Below are positions 25,138 to 33,905 of a DNA stretch of 64,000 nt, in pieces. Location of the stretch: assembly GCA_050949645.1 (NCBI GenBank), contig JBMNGC010000001.1, positions 2,542,001-2,606,000 on the forward strand, in the 5' to 3' direction. The notes beneath the pieces were generated by a model. The model saw only the letters and a program-made list of their open reading frames with translations, searched no databases and had not been told where the DNA came from. The stretch is from RUG369 sp050949645. Its GTDB lineage: Bacteria; Planctomycetota; Planctomycetia; Pirellulales; Thermoguttaceae. The position numbers were made by a program, and so were the translations under genes. The number at the start of each line of letters is the position of its first letter. The stretch's first letter is position 1.

Positions 25138-26707
25138 TTAAAACTCGGGCGTATATCGTATCGATTCAATACGCTCGCGCTGGTCCGGCGTACACTTGGA
25201 GACGTCGACATGAAAGGGGGAAAAGGCGACGGTTCCAATATTTTCCTCGACGAACCATTTCACGACGCGGCCCGTGCATACCGGCACTACAAAACAGGCG
25301 CTGGTAAGGTCGGCCCCGCACCAGCGTTCTCCTCGTAATATCGGAAACTTCTTAGCAATGGACAGCTCAGCGCGCGGATCAATCCATACTCTTCTAGCTG
25401 TGGCCGTTGTTATGAAAAACAGATCTTCCAAACTCTGACGACTTTTGTCGCTCTCCAAGGTCCGTTTTAGCCCGCAGTGCGGGCAACCTCTACTGAGAGC
25501 GTCGCAGTAAGGACAGTACAATTGCGGTTTCCCGCATCGGTAGCAACATAAAGGAGACCGCTTAAAATGATCAACAAGAAGATCATCCCCCACATATGGA
25601 GTGAATTCGCAGTAGTACAAGCTATATGAAGACAAAACCGCCCTTGTACTTTCGTTAACAGCTTCGAGCCTGTTCATGTCGACCTTTATGGCGTTAAATC
25701 CGGTAAATCTTTCACTCAGACGGTCAAGGAAACTCTGTTCAACAATAAAAGAAGGCGGACACATCCCGTGGGGTATGACTCCCCGAGGAGGACGGTCGCC
25801 AGCAATATCTAAACGACGGCAATAAATATTGGTTCGAGAGAACATGCGAACGTTGAGATCGCGTGCATTGAGATGGGGGCAATCTACTTCTTCCCCTTCT
25901 GCATACGAGTCTCTAATGAAGAAAGTTTTGCGCGCTTCGTCTCTAGCGCTTTCCCATTGCTCGGCGTCCAATTTCAGTATATCCGGAATAAAGATCAGCT
26001 CGGACGGTATATACTCAGGAATCCCATTTTTAAGAAGCAGAGAAATTGCCCGGGATACGTCCAAACTTGTATCCATGCAGTAAAAAGCGTCGTTGATCAA
26101 AACCTCGGACGACGTATTGTTTGCCTTCTTTATCTCACATGTCGCCTGGTCGGAAGAGCCGTAGAATCCTTCCAGGAACTCCTCAAGCGAGTTAGCGCAG
26201 AAATAGCAGTTGTCGCGAGGAATTTCATCGCCCTCGGGCTCAACTTCTTCGTCACGAAACCAAATCCAGACGCTCCCGGCGTCGTCCCCTTCGAGCTTCA
26301 GACAAATCTGATCGCCACTCGAGGATGAACCAAATGGGAAGCAGGTCAGACGGTATCCTGCCTCGATAGTCTTTCCAGACGCAGAACAGATTGTCGCCAT
26401 CGTTAGGTCCCTCGCCATATCTAGCAGCCATCTCCACTCTACGCTTGAACTCCTCATCATCCGCCCCTTCCTTAAGCGTTTCGCCGGGAAACCCGTAAAA
26501 ATTCTGGCAATCCGCACAGTTGTCAATAGGGTTCCCATGGATTGGGAAAGTATCCGGTTCCGGGGACTTGGTTCCGGCTTTTTTGATAAATGTTTTGAGG
26601 TTCTTTGGAAGCTTCAACTTCGTCTTACGCTCGAAGTTTTCAAAATCTTCGTCAGTCGCCTTGCGATATTTAAACAAGTTGTTGTGATATTTGAACTTGG
26701 GTTTCAC
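25138..26707 (-). pseudogene. SUKH paralogue 3 fused to a Cys-rich C-terminal domain, frameshifted
   Basis: The GTG at 26707 (AGGAG upstream) begins a SUKH domain almost identical in DNA to paralogue 4. At GGG 26336-26338 there is one base more than in paralogue 4, so the first frame ends near 26252 and the SUKH end plus a C-terminal region of about 335 residues continue in another frame to 25138. That region has a zinc-ribbon-like cluster (CYRCGKPQLYCPYC then GCPHCG) and ends with a DLFFITTATARRVW...GADLTSACFVV pattern reminiscent of double-CXXCG immunity proteins of the Myxococcus Sit toxin systems; this link is tentative. With the base removed the product would be about 522 residues. It may be a mutation, a base-calling error, or +1 slippage at CCC-A. 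Confidence 0.7.
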
Positions 26708-26825
26708 TGGTATCTCCTGTTTTGCAACGCGGCGTCATTCGCAAAGAAACCTTCGAGCGCCGACGGGCCGATCGGAGACGCCCGGCCCGCAACGTTAAGC
26801 GCCGTTGGCGACGCCGGGGGAGATT

Positions 26826-27410
26826 CTATTCATCGTCATAGTCGTCGTCGATTTCATCTTCGTCTAAGAAGCTTTTAAGAAACTCCTTAAGCGAGTGGGC
26901 GCAGAAGTAGCAGTTGTCGCGTGGGATTTCATCGTCCTCGGGTTCATATTCTTCGCCATGCATCCAAAGCCAGACGCTTCCAGCGTCGTCGCCTTCCAGC
27001 TTCAGACAAATCTGATCGCCACTCGAGGATGAACCAAATGGAAGCAGGTCAGACGGAATCCTTCCTCGGTACTTTTTCCAGACGCAGAGAAGATCCTCGC
27101 CATCGTTAGGTCCCCCGCCGCATCTAGCAGCCATCTCCACTCTACGCTTGAACTTCTCTTCATCCGCCCCTTCCTTAAGCGTTTCGCCGGGAAACCCGTA
27201 GATGGTATCGCAATCCGAATAGTCGTCGACAGAGTTGCCATAGATACGGAAGGTATCCGGCTCCGGGGACTTGGTTCCGGCTTTTTTGATAAATTTTTTG
27301 AGGTTCTTTGGAAGCTTCAACTTCGTCTCGCGCTCGAAGTTTTCAAAATCTTCGTCAGTCGCCTTGCGATATTCAAACAAGCTGTTGTAATATTCGAACT
27401 TGGGTTTCAT
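26826..27410 (-). CDS. SUKH (SMI1/KNR4) family protein, paralogue 4 (intact)
   Basis: 194 residues from the ATG at 27410 (AGGTG upstream; a GTG at 27419 is an alternative). The SUKH domain is complete: FEYRKATDEDFENFERETKL, KLPKNLKKFIKKAG, GFPGETLKEGADEEKFKRR, LLPFGSSSSGDQICLKLEG, and AHSLKEFLKSFL, followed by an acidic tail (DEDEIDDDYDDE). Its DNA between about 26995 and 27200 is nearly identical to paralogue 3, so one is a recent copy of the other or they have exchanged sequence. Predicted cytoplasmic immunity-type protein; partner toxin unknown. Confidence 0.85.
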   Translation of the reverse strand: MKPKFEYYNSLFEYRKATDEDFENFERETKLKLPKNLKKFIKKAGTKSPEPDTFRIYGNSVDDYSDCDTIYGFPGETLKEGADEEKFKRRVEMAARCGGGPNDGEDLLCVWKKYRGRIPSDLLPFGSSSSGDQICLKLEGDDAGSVWLWMHGEEYEPEDDEIPRDNCYFCAHSLKEFLKSFLDEDEIDDDYDDE

Positions 27411-28163
27411 TGGTATCACCTGTTTTGCGATACAACGAAAGGGGTCTGGCGCTCTTCAAGGCCCTCAAGGGCAAGTTTGCGGGGAGAAAGCGCGTCGCTG
27501 GAACGCTTGTGTAACCGTGCGACGCGCGAACCGTTCGCTCGTTGCTCAGCGGAAGAAAACTCGTATCCAAAAGAAAATCTCATGGCGTCTCCTCCGACGG
27601 TGACGGCTGTTAACGAACCAAGAACAGCGACGAATCGTCTCGGTTCCTACAGTGCAGAAGCCGGGGCGAGCAATAACAGACGGCTGTCAGACGCGAAACG
27701 CGCAATCTGAAAACGCGTCTCCAAAAAAGCCGCGCAGACGTGACGTCTGGCGAATAATGCAAATCTTGCGACCCTCTGCGGGGGAGCGCAGGAGGAAATT
27801 CGGGGCGGATGGACTGTCACGCTCCGCATGTTGCACATGATATTGTGGCCGAGATATCGACGTCAAGTCTTTTTGGGAATTATTGCCGGTTTTTCTAAAA
27901 TTCTTTTAAGGATTAAGAAATAAAGGGATAATCTCTTGAAAAGCACGTGGAATATCGGCTTACCAAGGGAACGATTGGATCTTTTCATGAAACGCGTTTC
28001 TGGTCCCATGATCTATGAGAACCGCCCAAAAAGAGACAGAACTCACGAGGTTCGTGCCGATTTTCCGCTGCGCAACGTGCCCGTGGCGCCGAGGGATTCG
28101 CACAGGGGTTCAGGGCCTCGCTAGTCGACCATTAAACAAATATTTAATTTTTTACTAGTCCCG

Positions 28164-28191
28164 TTGACGGAGTCGTCGACGACTATATAAA
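28164..28191 (+). promoter_or_regulatory. Sigma70-like promoter of the RND efflux operon
   Basis: TTGACG and TATAAA are separated by 16 bases, about 115 bases before the adaptor ATG at 28308. Confidence 0.5.
28171..28184. promoter_or_regulatory. Candidate operator palindrome
   Basis: AGTCGTCGACGACT is a perfect 14-bp palindrome lying exactly between the -35 and -10 boxes of the efflux promoter, where a repressor would block RNA polymerase. GTCGAC-type words are common in this genome, so chance is possible. Confidence 0.35.
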
Positions 28192-28307
28192 AGAGGGGAT
28201 TTAGTTGGGCGGTATGCTTCTGCGTCTGGAATAAAACAGTCGGCTTCGACCATGACGCTCCCGCATGGTAAACGCAGGATAACAACGGCTTTTTCCTGGA
28301 AACTATC

Positions 28308-29567
28308 ATGAAAAGACAGATACCTTTATTGACGCTCCTTCTTATGACGGCGCTTTTTGCGTCGACCTCTTGCGGAAAACTTTTACCTGAATCGAAGGGA
28401 GAATCACGCCCTGAAGGCGCGGAAGCGGCGCCGGCGATCCCGGCGACCGTTATGGCGGCGACAACGCGGCAAATCATCGACTACGAGGAACTCACCGGAC
28501 GCTCCGCCGCCGTCGAGTCTGTCGACGTCCTCGCACAAGTCTCGGGATATCTTGAAACGATTAATTTCACGCCCGGCGCTTTTGTCCGTAAAGGCGACGT
28601 CCTCTTCACGCTCGATTCGCGCGTCTATAAAGCGACTCTCGACGAAGCGAACGCCGACGCCGCCGCGAAACGCGCCGACCTTGAACGACTCGAAGCGGAA
28701 CTCAAACGTCAACAGGTGCTCATCGAGAAGAACGCAACCTCCCAGCAGCAGCTTGAACTTGCCCTCGCCGAGCGCGACGCGCGTCAGGCGGAGCTCGAAG
28801 CGGCGGTCGCCAACGCCGAGCTTGCCCGAATCGACCTCGATTACGCTACGATCAAGTCCCCGATCGACGGCGTCGTGAGCCGCGAACAGATCACGGTCGG
28901 AAACCTCGTAACGACCGGTTCGACGCTCCTGACGAAGGTCGTCGCGGTCGATCCAATCTACGTCTACTTTGACGTCGACGAACGCACGCTTCTCGAATTC
29001 CGCCGCCAACGCGCCGACGCAAAGGCGGACGACTCTGATCTTATTGTCAAGTTCGCAGTCGGCGACGGCGAGTTCGAGTACGACGCTAAAGTCGATTTCT
29101 CCGAACCGCAGATCAACGAATCGACAGGTACGCTCGAATTTCGCTCCGTCGCGCATAACCCCGTCGGAGACAACGGATTGCGATCCCTTGTTCCGGGTTT
29201 GCGCGTCCGCGTCCTCTTTCCAATCTCGCAGCAGTACGACGCGGTCATGATTCCTGAAGAAGCGATCATTACGGACCAGAACGTCAAACGAGTCTATGTT
29301 CTGACCGAGGACAATCGCGTTGACTCAAGGTCGATTCAGATTGGACCTTTGCAGTCGGACAACATGCGAGTCGTTCGCGAAGGCGTCCAGGCTGGCGAAC
29401 GCGTGATCGTCGACAACCTCCTGAGAATCAGACCAGACTCCGTGATCGATCCAACCGAAGTCGAGACGAAATCGACGACTCAGCTTATTCGCGAAGACGG
29501 AACCTACGTCTACGAAGACGGAACGTCGTCGAACGATAATATTTACCAGTGGTCGCTCACTCGGTGA
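28308..29567 (+). CDS. RND efflux periplasmic adaptor (AcrA/MexA-type lipoprotein)
   Basis: 419 residues. The signal ends in a lipobox (FASTSC, Cys22), so it is anchored to the inner membrane by lipid. The order of parts is typical of membrane fusion proteins: a first lipoyl half (SVDVLAQVSGYLETINFTPG), an alpha-helical hairpin (about 115-170, Ala/Glu/Arg-rich), the second lipoyl half (DYATIKSPIDGVVSREQITVG) and beta-barrel domains (VDPIYVYFDVDERTLLEF). It joins the RND pump to an outer-membrane channel; no TolC-like gene is present in this window. The pump gene begins 18 bases after its stop. Substrates are unknown. Confidence 0.92.
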   Translation: MKRQIPLLTLLLMTALFASTSCGKLLPESKGESRPEGAEAAPAIPATVMAATTRQIIDYEELTGRSAAVESVDVLAQVSGYLETINFTPGAFVRKGDVLFTLDSRVYKATLDEANADAAAKRADLERLEAELKRQQVLIEKNATSQQQLELALAERDARQAELEAAVANAELARIDLDYATIKSPIDGVVSREQITVGNLVTTGSTLLTKVVAVDPIYVYFDVDERTLLEFRRQRADAKADDSDLIVKFAVGDGEFEYDAKVDFSEPQINESTGTLEFRSVAHNPVGDNGLRSLVPGLRVRVLFPISQQYDAVMIPEEAIITDQNVKRVYVLTEDNRVDSRSIQIGPLQSDNMRVVREGVQAGERVIVDNLLRIRPDSVIDPTEVETKSTTQLIREDGTYVYEDGTSSNDNIYQWSLTR

Positions 29568-29585
29568 CGCGAAAGGAGCGACGTG

Positions 29586-32500
29586 ATGGCTAGATTTTTT
29601 ATCGATCGACCGATCTTTGCGAGCGTCCTGTCGATTCTCATCGTTCTCGTCGGAACAATCGCCTATTTTGAGCTCCCCCTTGCGCAGTATCCGAACGTGG
29701 CGCCGCCAACGATCAACGTCCGCGCAAGCTATCCCGGCGCGAACGCAACCGACGTCGCCGACACGGTCGCGGAACTCCTCGAAGACCATGTCAACGGCGT
29801 TGAAAACATGATCTATATGGAGACGAACTGCACAAACGACGGTCAAATGAACCTTAGGGTAACCTTCGAGACGGGCACAGATCTTGACGACGCGCTCGTC
29901 CAGGTGCAGAACCGCGTCGCACAGGCGACCTCAAAGCTTCCCGACGTCGTCAGAAGGATCGGCGTCACTGTCCGCAAGAGGTCGCCCACCGTCCTCATGC
30001 AGATTAACTTTATCTCCCCTAACCAGGAATTTGACCAGGTTTACCTTTCGAACTTCGTCTCGCACCGCGTCCGCGACGAACTTGCTCGAGTCGACGGCGT
30101 TGGCGACACTTCTATCTGGGGCGAAAAAGAATACTCCATGAAGCTCTGGCTCGACCCGCTGAAGCTTGAAGCGCGAAAGCTCAACGCTTCCGACGTCGTG
30201 AGAGCGGTCAAAGAACAGAACCAACAGATCGCGGCGGGCTCGCTCGGAGATCCGCCGATAGATCAGCCGATCGTTTTCCAGCGTCCCATCGACACGCGAG
30301 GACGGCTTATTGAGCCCGAGGAGTTTGAGCAGATCGTCGTTCACACCGACGACGACGGTCGCGTGACGCTTCTGCGCGACGTTGCCAGAGTCGAACTCAC
30401 CGGACTGTCCAACAACGTGACGAGCTCCTTCAACGGTCTTCCCTCCGTCACGCTCTCGATCTACCAGCTTCCGGACGCGAACGCCGTGGAGACGGCGGAT
30501 CGGATCCGCGAAGAACTCGAAGAGATGGCGGAAGAATTCCCCGAGGGGATCAAGTACGTCTATACCTACGACACGACTCCCTACATCCGCGAATCGATCA
30601 AAGAAGTTAAAAAGACGCTCATCGAAGCGCTGATACTTGTCGCGCTTGTAACGCTCGTTTTTCTTCAAAGCTGGCGCGCCGCGATCATCCCGCTCCTCGC
30701 GATCCCTATCTCCCTTATTGGAACCTGCGCGGCGATGTACGCGTTTGGCTTCAGTCTCAACAACCTATCTCTCTTCGGGCTCGTGTTGTCAATCGGTATC
30801 GTCGTCGACGACGCGATTGTGGTGGTGGAAAACGTCGAACGCCATATGGCGAACGGACTTCCGCCTCGCGAGGCGGCGCATAAGGCAATGGACGAGGTTT
30901 CGACCGCGCTTATCGCGATTGCGCTCGCGCTCGCGTCGGTCTTCGTTCCGGCGGCGTTTGTGAGCGGACTGGTCGGCGCGTTCTATCGTGAATTTGCACT
31001 CACGATCGCGGTCTCGACGCTCATCTCCTGCTTCGTCTCGCTCACGCTCAGCCCGGCGTTGTGCGCGAGCTTCCTACCGAAGCGCGGCGCAAGGCGCGAT
31101 CCGGCAACCTGGCTTGTCGATATGCTCCTCGGGCCCTTCTTCAAGCTCTTTAACAGATTCTTTAAGATAACGACGACCGCGTACGTTAAAGTCGTTTCGG
31201 GACTACTGCGCCTATCGATCATCGTGCTCGTCCTTTACGGCGGACTCCTTTACCTGACGGCGGACTATTTCAAGTCGACCCCCACCGGGTTTGTGCCGGT
31301 CCAGGACAAGGGCATGCTTCGCGGCGCCGTGCAGCTACCTGACTCCGCGTCCCTATTCCGCACTCGCGAAATGATGCGTAAATGCTATCGACTCGCGCTT
31401 GAGACAGAAGGCGTGGAATATGTCACTGGAATCGAAGGACGCAGCGCCTTGGTCGACAGCTCGGCGTCGAACGTCGGATCCTTCAGTTTCATTCTCAGCC
31501 CCTACGAAGAACGCGCGAAGACAGGACGTTCCGACCTGGTCATCCAGCAGGAACTTTTGGAAAAGTTTTCGAAGCTCACGGAAGGAAACGCCTTTGTCTT
31601 CCGAGCCGCGCCGATCGACGGAGTTGGACTCGGCGGCTGGAAGCTCCAGTTACAAGACTTCAGCGGTACGAACAACATCAAGGCGCTCCAGGAGATCGGG
31701 GACCTGATCGTCGACGAAGCGTCCAAGAATCCCGAGGTCTTCTCATTGCAGAATGCGATCCGCAGCGCGGTTCCGCAGGTCTGGCTCGACGTCGACCGTA
31801 AGAAGGTGAAATCGATGAACGTCGATCTCGAAGACGTCTTCGATACGCTGAGCATCTACATCGGCGGCGACTATATCAACGACCTGACGCTCTTTGGACA
31901 AAGCTTCCAGGTTAAGGCGCAGGCTGACTGGCGCTATCGTTCGACGGCGGAAGATATCTATCGCCTCCGCGTACGGAACGCCAAAGGCGAAATGGTGCCG
32001 CTCGGGTCGCTGGTGACGGCGCGAGATTCCTCGGGACCGCTGGCGTTCAAACGCTTTAATCAGTTCCCGTCCTCCGCAATTTCCGGCCAGGTCACGGAGG
32101 GATACAGCTCGGGCCAAGCGATGAAATCGATGGAGGAGCTCTTGGACCGCACCTTGCCGCCCTCGATGGGATACGAATGGACGGAACTTTCACTGCTTGA
32201 AAAGCGCGCGGGCAACACGGCGATTTACGTCTTCATCCTCGCAACGGTTCTCGTCTTCCTGCTCCTGGCGGCTCTCTATGAAAGCTGGTCGCTACCCTTC
32301 TCGATCGTTCTAGTCGTGCCGATGTGCCTGCTATGCTCCCTCATTGGAGTAAACCTTGGGAAGTCGGACCTGAACATCTTCACGCAGATCGGGTTCTTCG
32401 TCCTCATCGGTCTCGCGTGTAAGAACGCGATTCTGATCGTGGAATTTGCGAAGGATCAGCAGCTCCTGGAGCGTCGAAACGGTCGCGACGCGACGCTCGA

Positions 32501-32762
32501 AGCGTGCCGACTTCGACTCCGCCCAATCATCATGACGTCGCTCGCGTTCATTCTGGGCGTCGCGCCGCTCATGTTTGGGCGCGGGGCGGGCTATGAAATG
32601 CGCTACGCGCTGGGACTCGCCGTCTTTTCAGGAATGACAGGGGTCACGATCTTTGGAATTTTCCTGACGCCAGTCTTCTATTACTGCATTCAGAAGGTAT
32701 CGCCTAAATTCCGCCAGAGTCGCCGCGACGCGGCGCTTGCAGCGGAAGAGAAAAAAGCGTAA
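29586..32762 (+). CDS. RND multidrug efflux pump (AcrB/HAE1-type)
   Basis: 1058 residues, the normal length of AcrB-like pumps; the ATG at 29586 is preferred over the GTG at 29583 because of its spacing from AGGAG. It begins MARFFIDRPIFASVLSILIV as is usual for this family. Two sets of membrane helices flank large periplasmic loops. TM4 carries the proton-relay pair in GIVVDDAIVVVENVERHM, and late helices contain the relay Lys in GLACKNAILIVEFAKD. The pump drives export of hydrophobic compounds with proton influx. Co-transcribed with the adaptor upstream; a strong terminator follows. Confidence 0.93.
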   Translation: MARFFIDRPIFASVLSILIVLVGTIAYFELPLAQYPNVAPPTINVRASYPGANATDVADTVAELLEDHVNGVENMIYMETNCTNDGQMNLRVTFETGTDLDDALVQVQNRVAQATSKLPDVVRRIGVTVRKRSPTVLMQINFISPNQEFDQVYLSNFVSHRVRDELARVDGVGDTSIWGEKEYSMKLWLDPLKLEARKLNASDVVRAVKEQNQQIAAGSLGDPPIDQPIVFQRPIDTRGRLIEPEEFEQIVVHTDDDGRVTLLRDVARVELTGLSNNVTSSFNGLPSVTLSIYQLPDANAVETADRIREELEEMAEEFPEGIKYVYTYDTTPYIRESIKEVKKTLIEALILVALVTLVFLQSWRAAIIPLLAIPISLIGTCAAMYAFGFSLNNLSLFGLVLSIGIVVDDAIVVVENVERHMANGLPPREAAHKAMDEVSTALIAIALALASVFVPAAFVSGLVGAFYREFALTIAVSTLISCFVSLTLSPALCASFLPKRGARRDPATWLVDMLLGPFFKLFNRFFKITTTAYVKVVSGLLRLSIIVLVLYGGLLYLTADYFKSTPTGFVPVQDKGMLRGAVQLPDSASLFRTREMMRKCYRLALETEGVEYVTGIEGRSALVDSSASNVGSFSFILSPYEERAKTGRSDLVIQQELLEKFSKLTEGNAFVFRAAPIDGVGLGGWKLQLQDFSGTNNIKALQEIGDLIVDEASKNPEVFSLQNAIRSAVPQVWLDVDRKKVKSMNVDLEDVFDTLSIYIGGDYINDLTLFGQSFQVKAQADWRYRSTAEDIYRLRVRNAKGEMVPLGSLVTARDSSGPLAFKRFNQFPSSAISGQVTEGYSSGQAMKSMEELLDRTLPPSMGYEWTELSLLEKRAGNTAIYVFILATVLVFLLLAALYESWSLPFSIVLVVPMCLLCSLIGVNLGKSDLNIFTQIGFFVLIGLACKNAILIVEFAKDQQLLERRNGRDATLEACRLRLRPIIMTSLAFILGVAPLMFGRGAGYEMRYALGLAVFSGMTGVTIFGIFLTPVFYYCIQKVSPKFRQSRRDAALAAEEKKA

Positions 32763-32786
32763 CCTTTTGAAGGGCGGGCCAATAAG

Positions 32787-32820
32787 AAAGGACGGTTCAC
32801 GTTGACGTGAACCGTCCTTT
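32787..32820 (+). terminator. Hairpin terminator after the RND pump
   Basis: A 16-bp perfect stem (32787-32802 with 32805-32820) ends in TTTT. Confidence 0.85.
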
Positions 32821-32841
32821 TCACTTCACAGGGCTCGCCAA

Positions 32842-33306
32842 TCAATCGTAGTCGCAGTATCGGCGACTGCGTTCGCGTTTTTTAAGGGAATGGCGTTTTT
32901 TCGCTTCGAGACGCCGGCGAACGGAACCGCGCGTTGGTTTCGTCGGGATGCGACGTTTGGGGGCCTTCGAAGCGCGCTCGATGGCAGCTTGGAGCTTCTC
33001 GAGACACACGGCGCGATTGCGCGGCGCGGAGCGATATTCCTGGCAAGTAATCACAACCTCGTCGTTGCACGTGACGTACGAGGGGTAAAGCTTCTTAAAG
33101 CGCGCGACCGTCTCCGGAGCGAGTCGTCCGTCCGCAAGATTCCAGCGAAGCCGCGCTTTCGTCGACGTCTTGTTGACCTTCTGCCCGCCGGGCCCCGAGC
33201 TGCGCGCGTACGTCACCTCGATTTCCGAGAGTGGAATCGACGCGACTCCAGGAATTTTCAGAACAGGCTTCGATCTCTCCGTTCGTCTTCCTTCGTCGTT
33301 GATCAT
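32842..33306 (-). CDS. arfB: Alternative ribosome-rescue factor ArfB/YaeJ-type peptidyl-tRNA hydrolase
   Basis: 154 residues, as expected for ArfB. The RF-1-like catalytic core has SSGPGGQKVNKTSTKARLRW with the GGQ at 40-42, and the C-terminus is strongly basic (KKRHSLKKRERSRR), the tail that enters the empty mRNA channel of stalled ribosomes. ArfB hydrolyses peptidyl-tRNA on non-stop ribosomes. The ATG at 33306 has AAGGAA seven bases upstream and is preferred over longer forms. It is divergent from the DUF3467 gene. There are no stop-codon-recognition domains, which excludes RF1/RF2. Confidence 0.9.
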   Translation of the reverse strand: MINDEGRRTERSKPVLKIPGVASIPLSEIEVTYARSSGPGGQKVNKTSTKARLRWNLADGRLAPETVARFKKLYPSYVTCNDEVVITCQEYRSAPRNRAVCLEKLQAAIERASKAPKRRIPTKPTRGSVRRRLEAKKRHSLKKRERSRRYCDYD

Positions 33307-33329
33307 AGGCTTGTTCCTTAAATTCCCCC

Positions 33330-33358
33330 TTGCGTTTTCCTGTATTATGGGCGATAAT
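33330..33358 (+). promoter_or_regulatory. Sigma70-like promoter of the DUF3467 gene
   Basis: TTGCGT and GATAAT are separated by 17 bases, about 105 bases before the ATG at 33463. Confidence 0.5.
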
Positions 33359-33462
33359 TCCGGAGTCGTGCCATTCGCGCAGACTATAGTCAATTCTACG
33401 ACGACAAGGCTACTTACGCAAGTCGTTCGTTTCAAACTTCAGACTCTGGGAGAGACACATTC

Positions 33463-33810
33463 ATGGCCCGAGATCGCGAGAGATCAAGAGCGCGAGAACC
33501 TCAACGCGAAGCGCCTGCCGCTGAAAATCCCGTTCGGATTCAGGTCGAAGACTCCAACGTTGTCCCCGTCTACGCCAACTTCTGCCGCGTCACCGGCGCG
33601 CCCGAAGAGCTCATTGTCGATTTTGGGCTCAACCCTCAGCCGATGGGCGCTCCGACGGAACCGATTCCGGTCAATCATCGCATCGTTCTGAACTTCTACA
33701 CCGCGAAGCGTCTCTACCACGCGCTTGGCATGACGATTCAACGCCACGAAGCGGCGTTCGGCACGATTGAAGTCGACGTCAACAAGCGCGCTCAGCAACA
33801 TCGCGAGTAA
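33463..33810 (+). CDS. DUF3467 family protein
   Basis: 115 residues, the usual family length. After a basic, Glu-rich start it has VPVYANFCRVTGAPEELIVD, then FGLNPQPMGAPTEP and RIVLNFYTAKRLYHALGMTI, which are diagnostic of DUF3467. The function of the family is unknown; members are small, soluble and widely conserved in planctomycetes and several other phyla. The ATG at 33463 has GGAGAG upstream. The metallo-hydrolase gene begins 95 bases later and may share the transcript. Confidence 0.88.
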   Translation: MARDRERSRAREPQREAPAAENPVRIQVEDSNVVPVYANFCRVTGAPEELIVDFGLNPQPMGAPTEPIPVNHRIVLNFYTAKRLYHALGMTIQRHEAAFGTIEVDVNKRAQQHRE

Positions 33811-33905
33811 CCTTGCCGCTTCGCTACTTAGTCCGCTCGAGTCGCCGCTCGGTTGCAAACGAGGCGCCGAGCGTTCCTTAAGCCCCCGACTCGGATAATC
33901 TCAAC

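Larger units (their letters stand above)
27411..28307. other. Long intergenic region before the RND efflux genes
   Basis: Nearly 900 bases without a convincing gene: the short frames present have neither ribosome sites nor recognisable sequence. The right end holds a promoter (28164-28191) and an embedded palindrome (28171-28184). The remainder shows no repeat, RNA or terminator that I can support. Confidence 0.55.

Noticed and set aside
27936..28124. A 62-codon frame in the long intergenic region
   Set aside because: TTG start, no ribosome site, no recognisable sequence.
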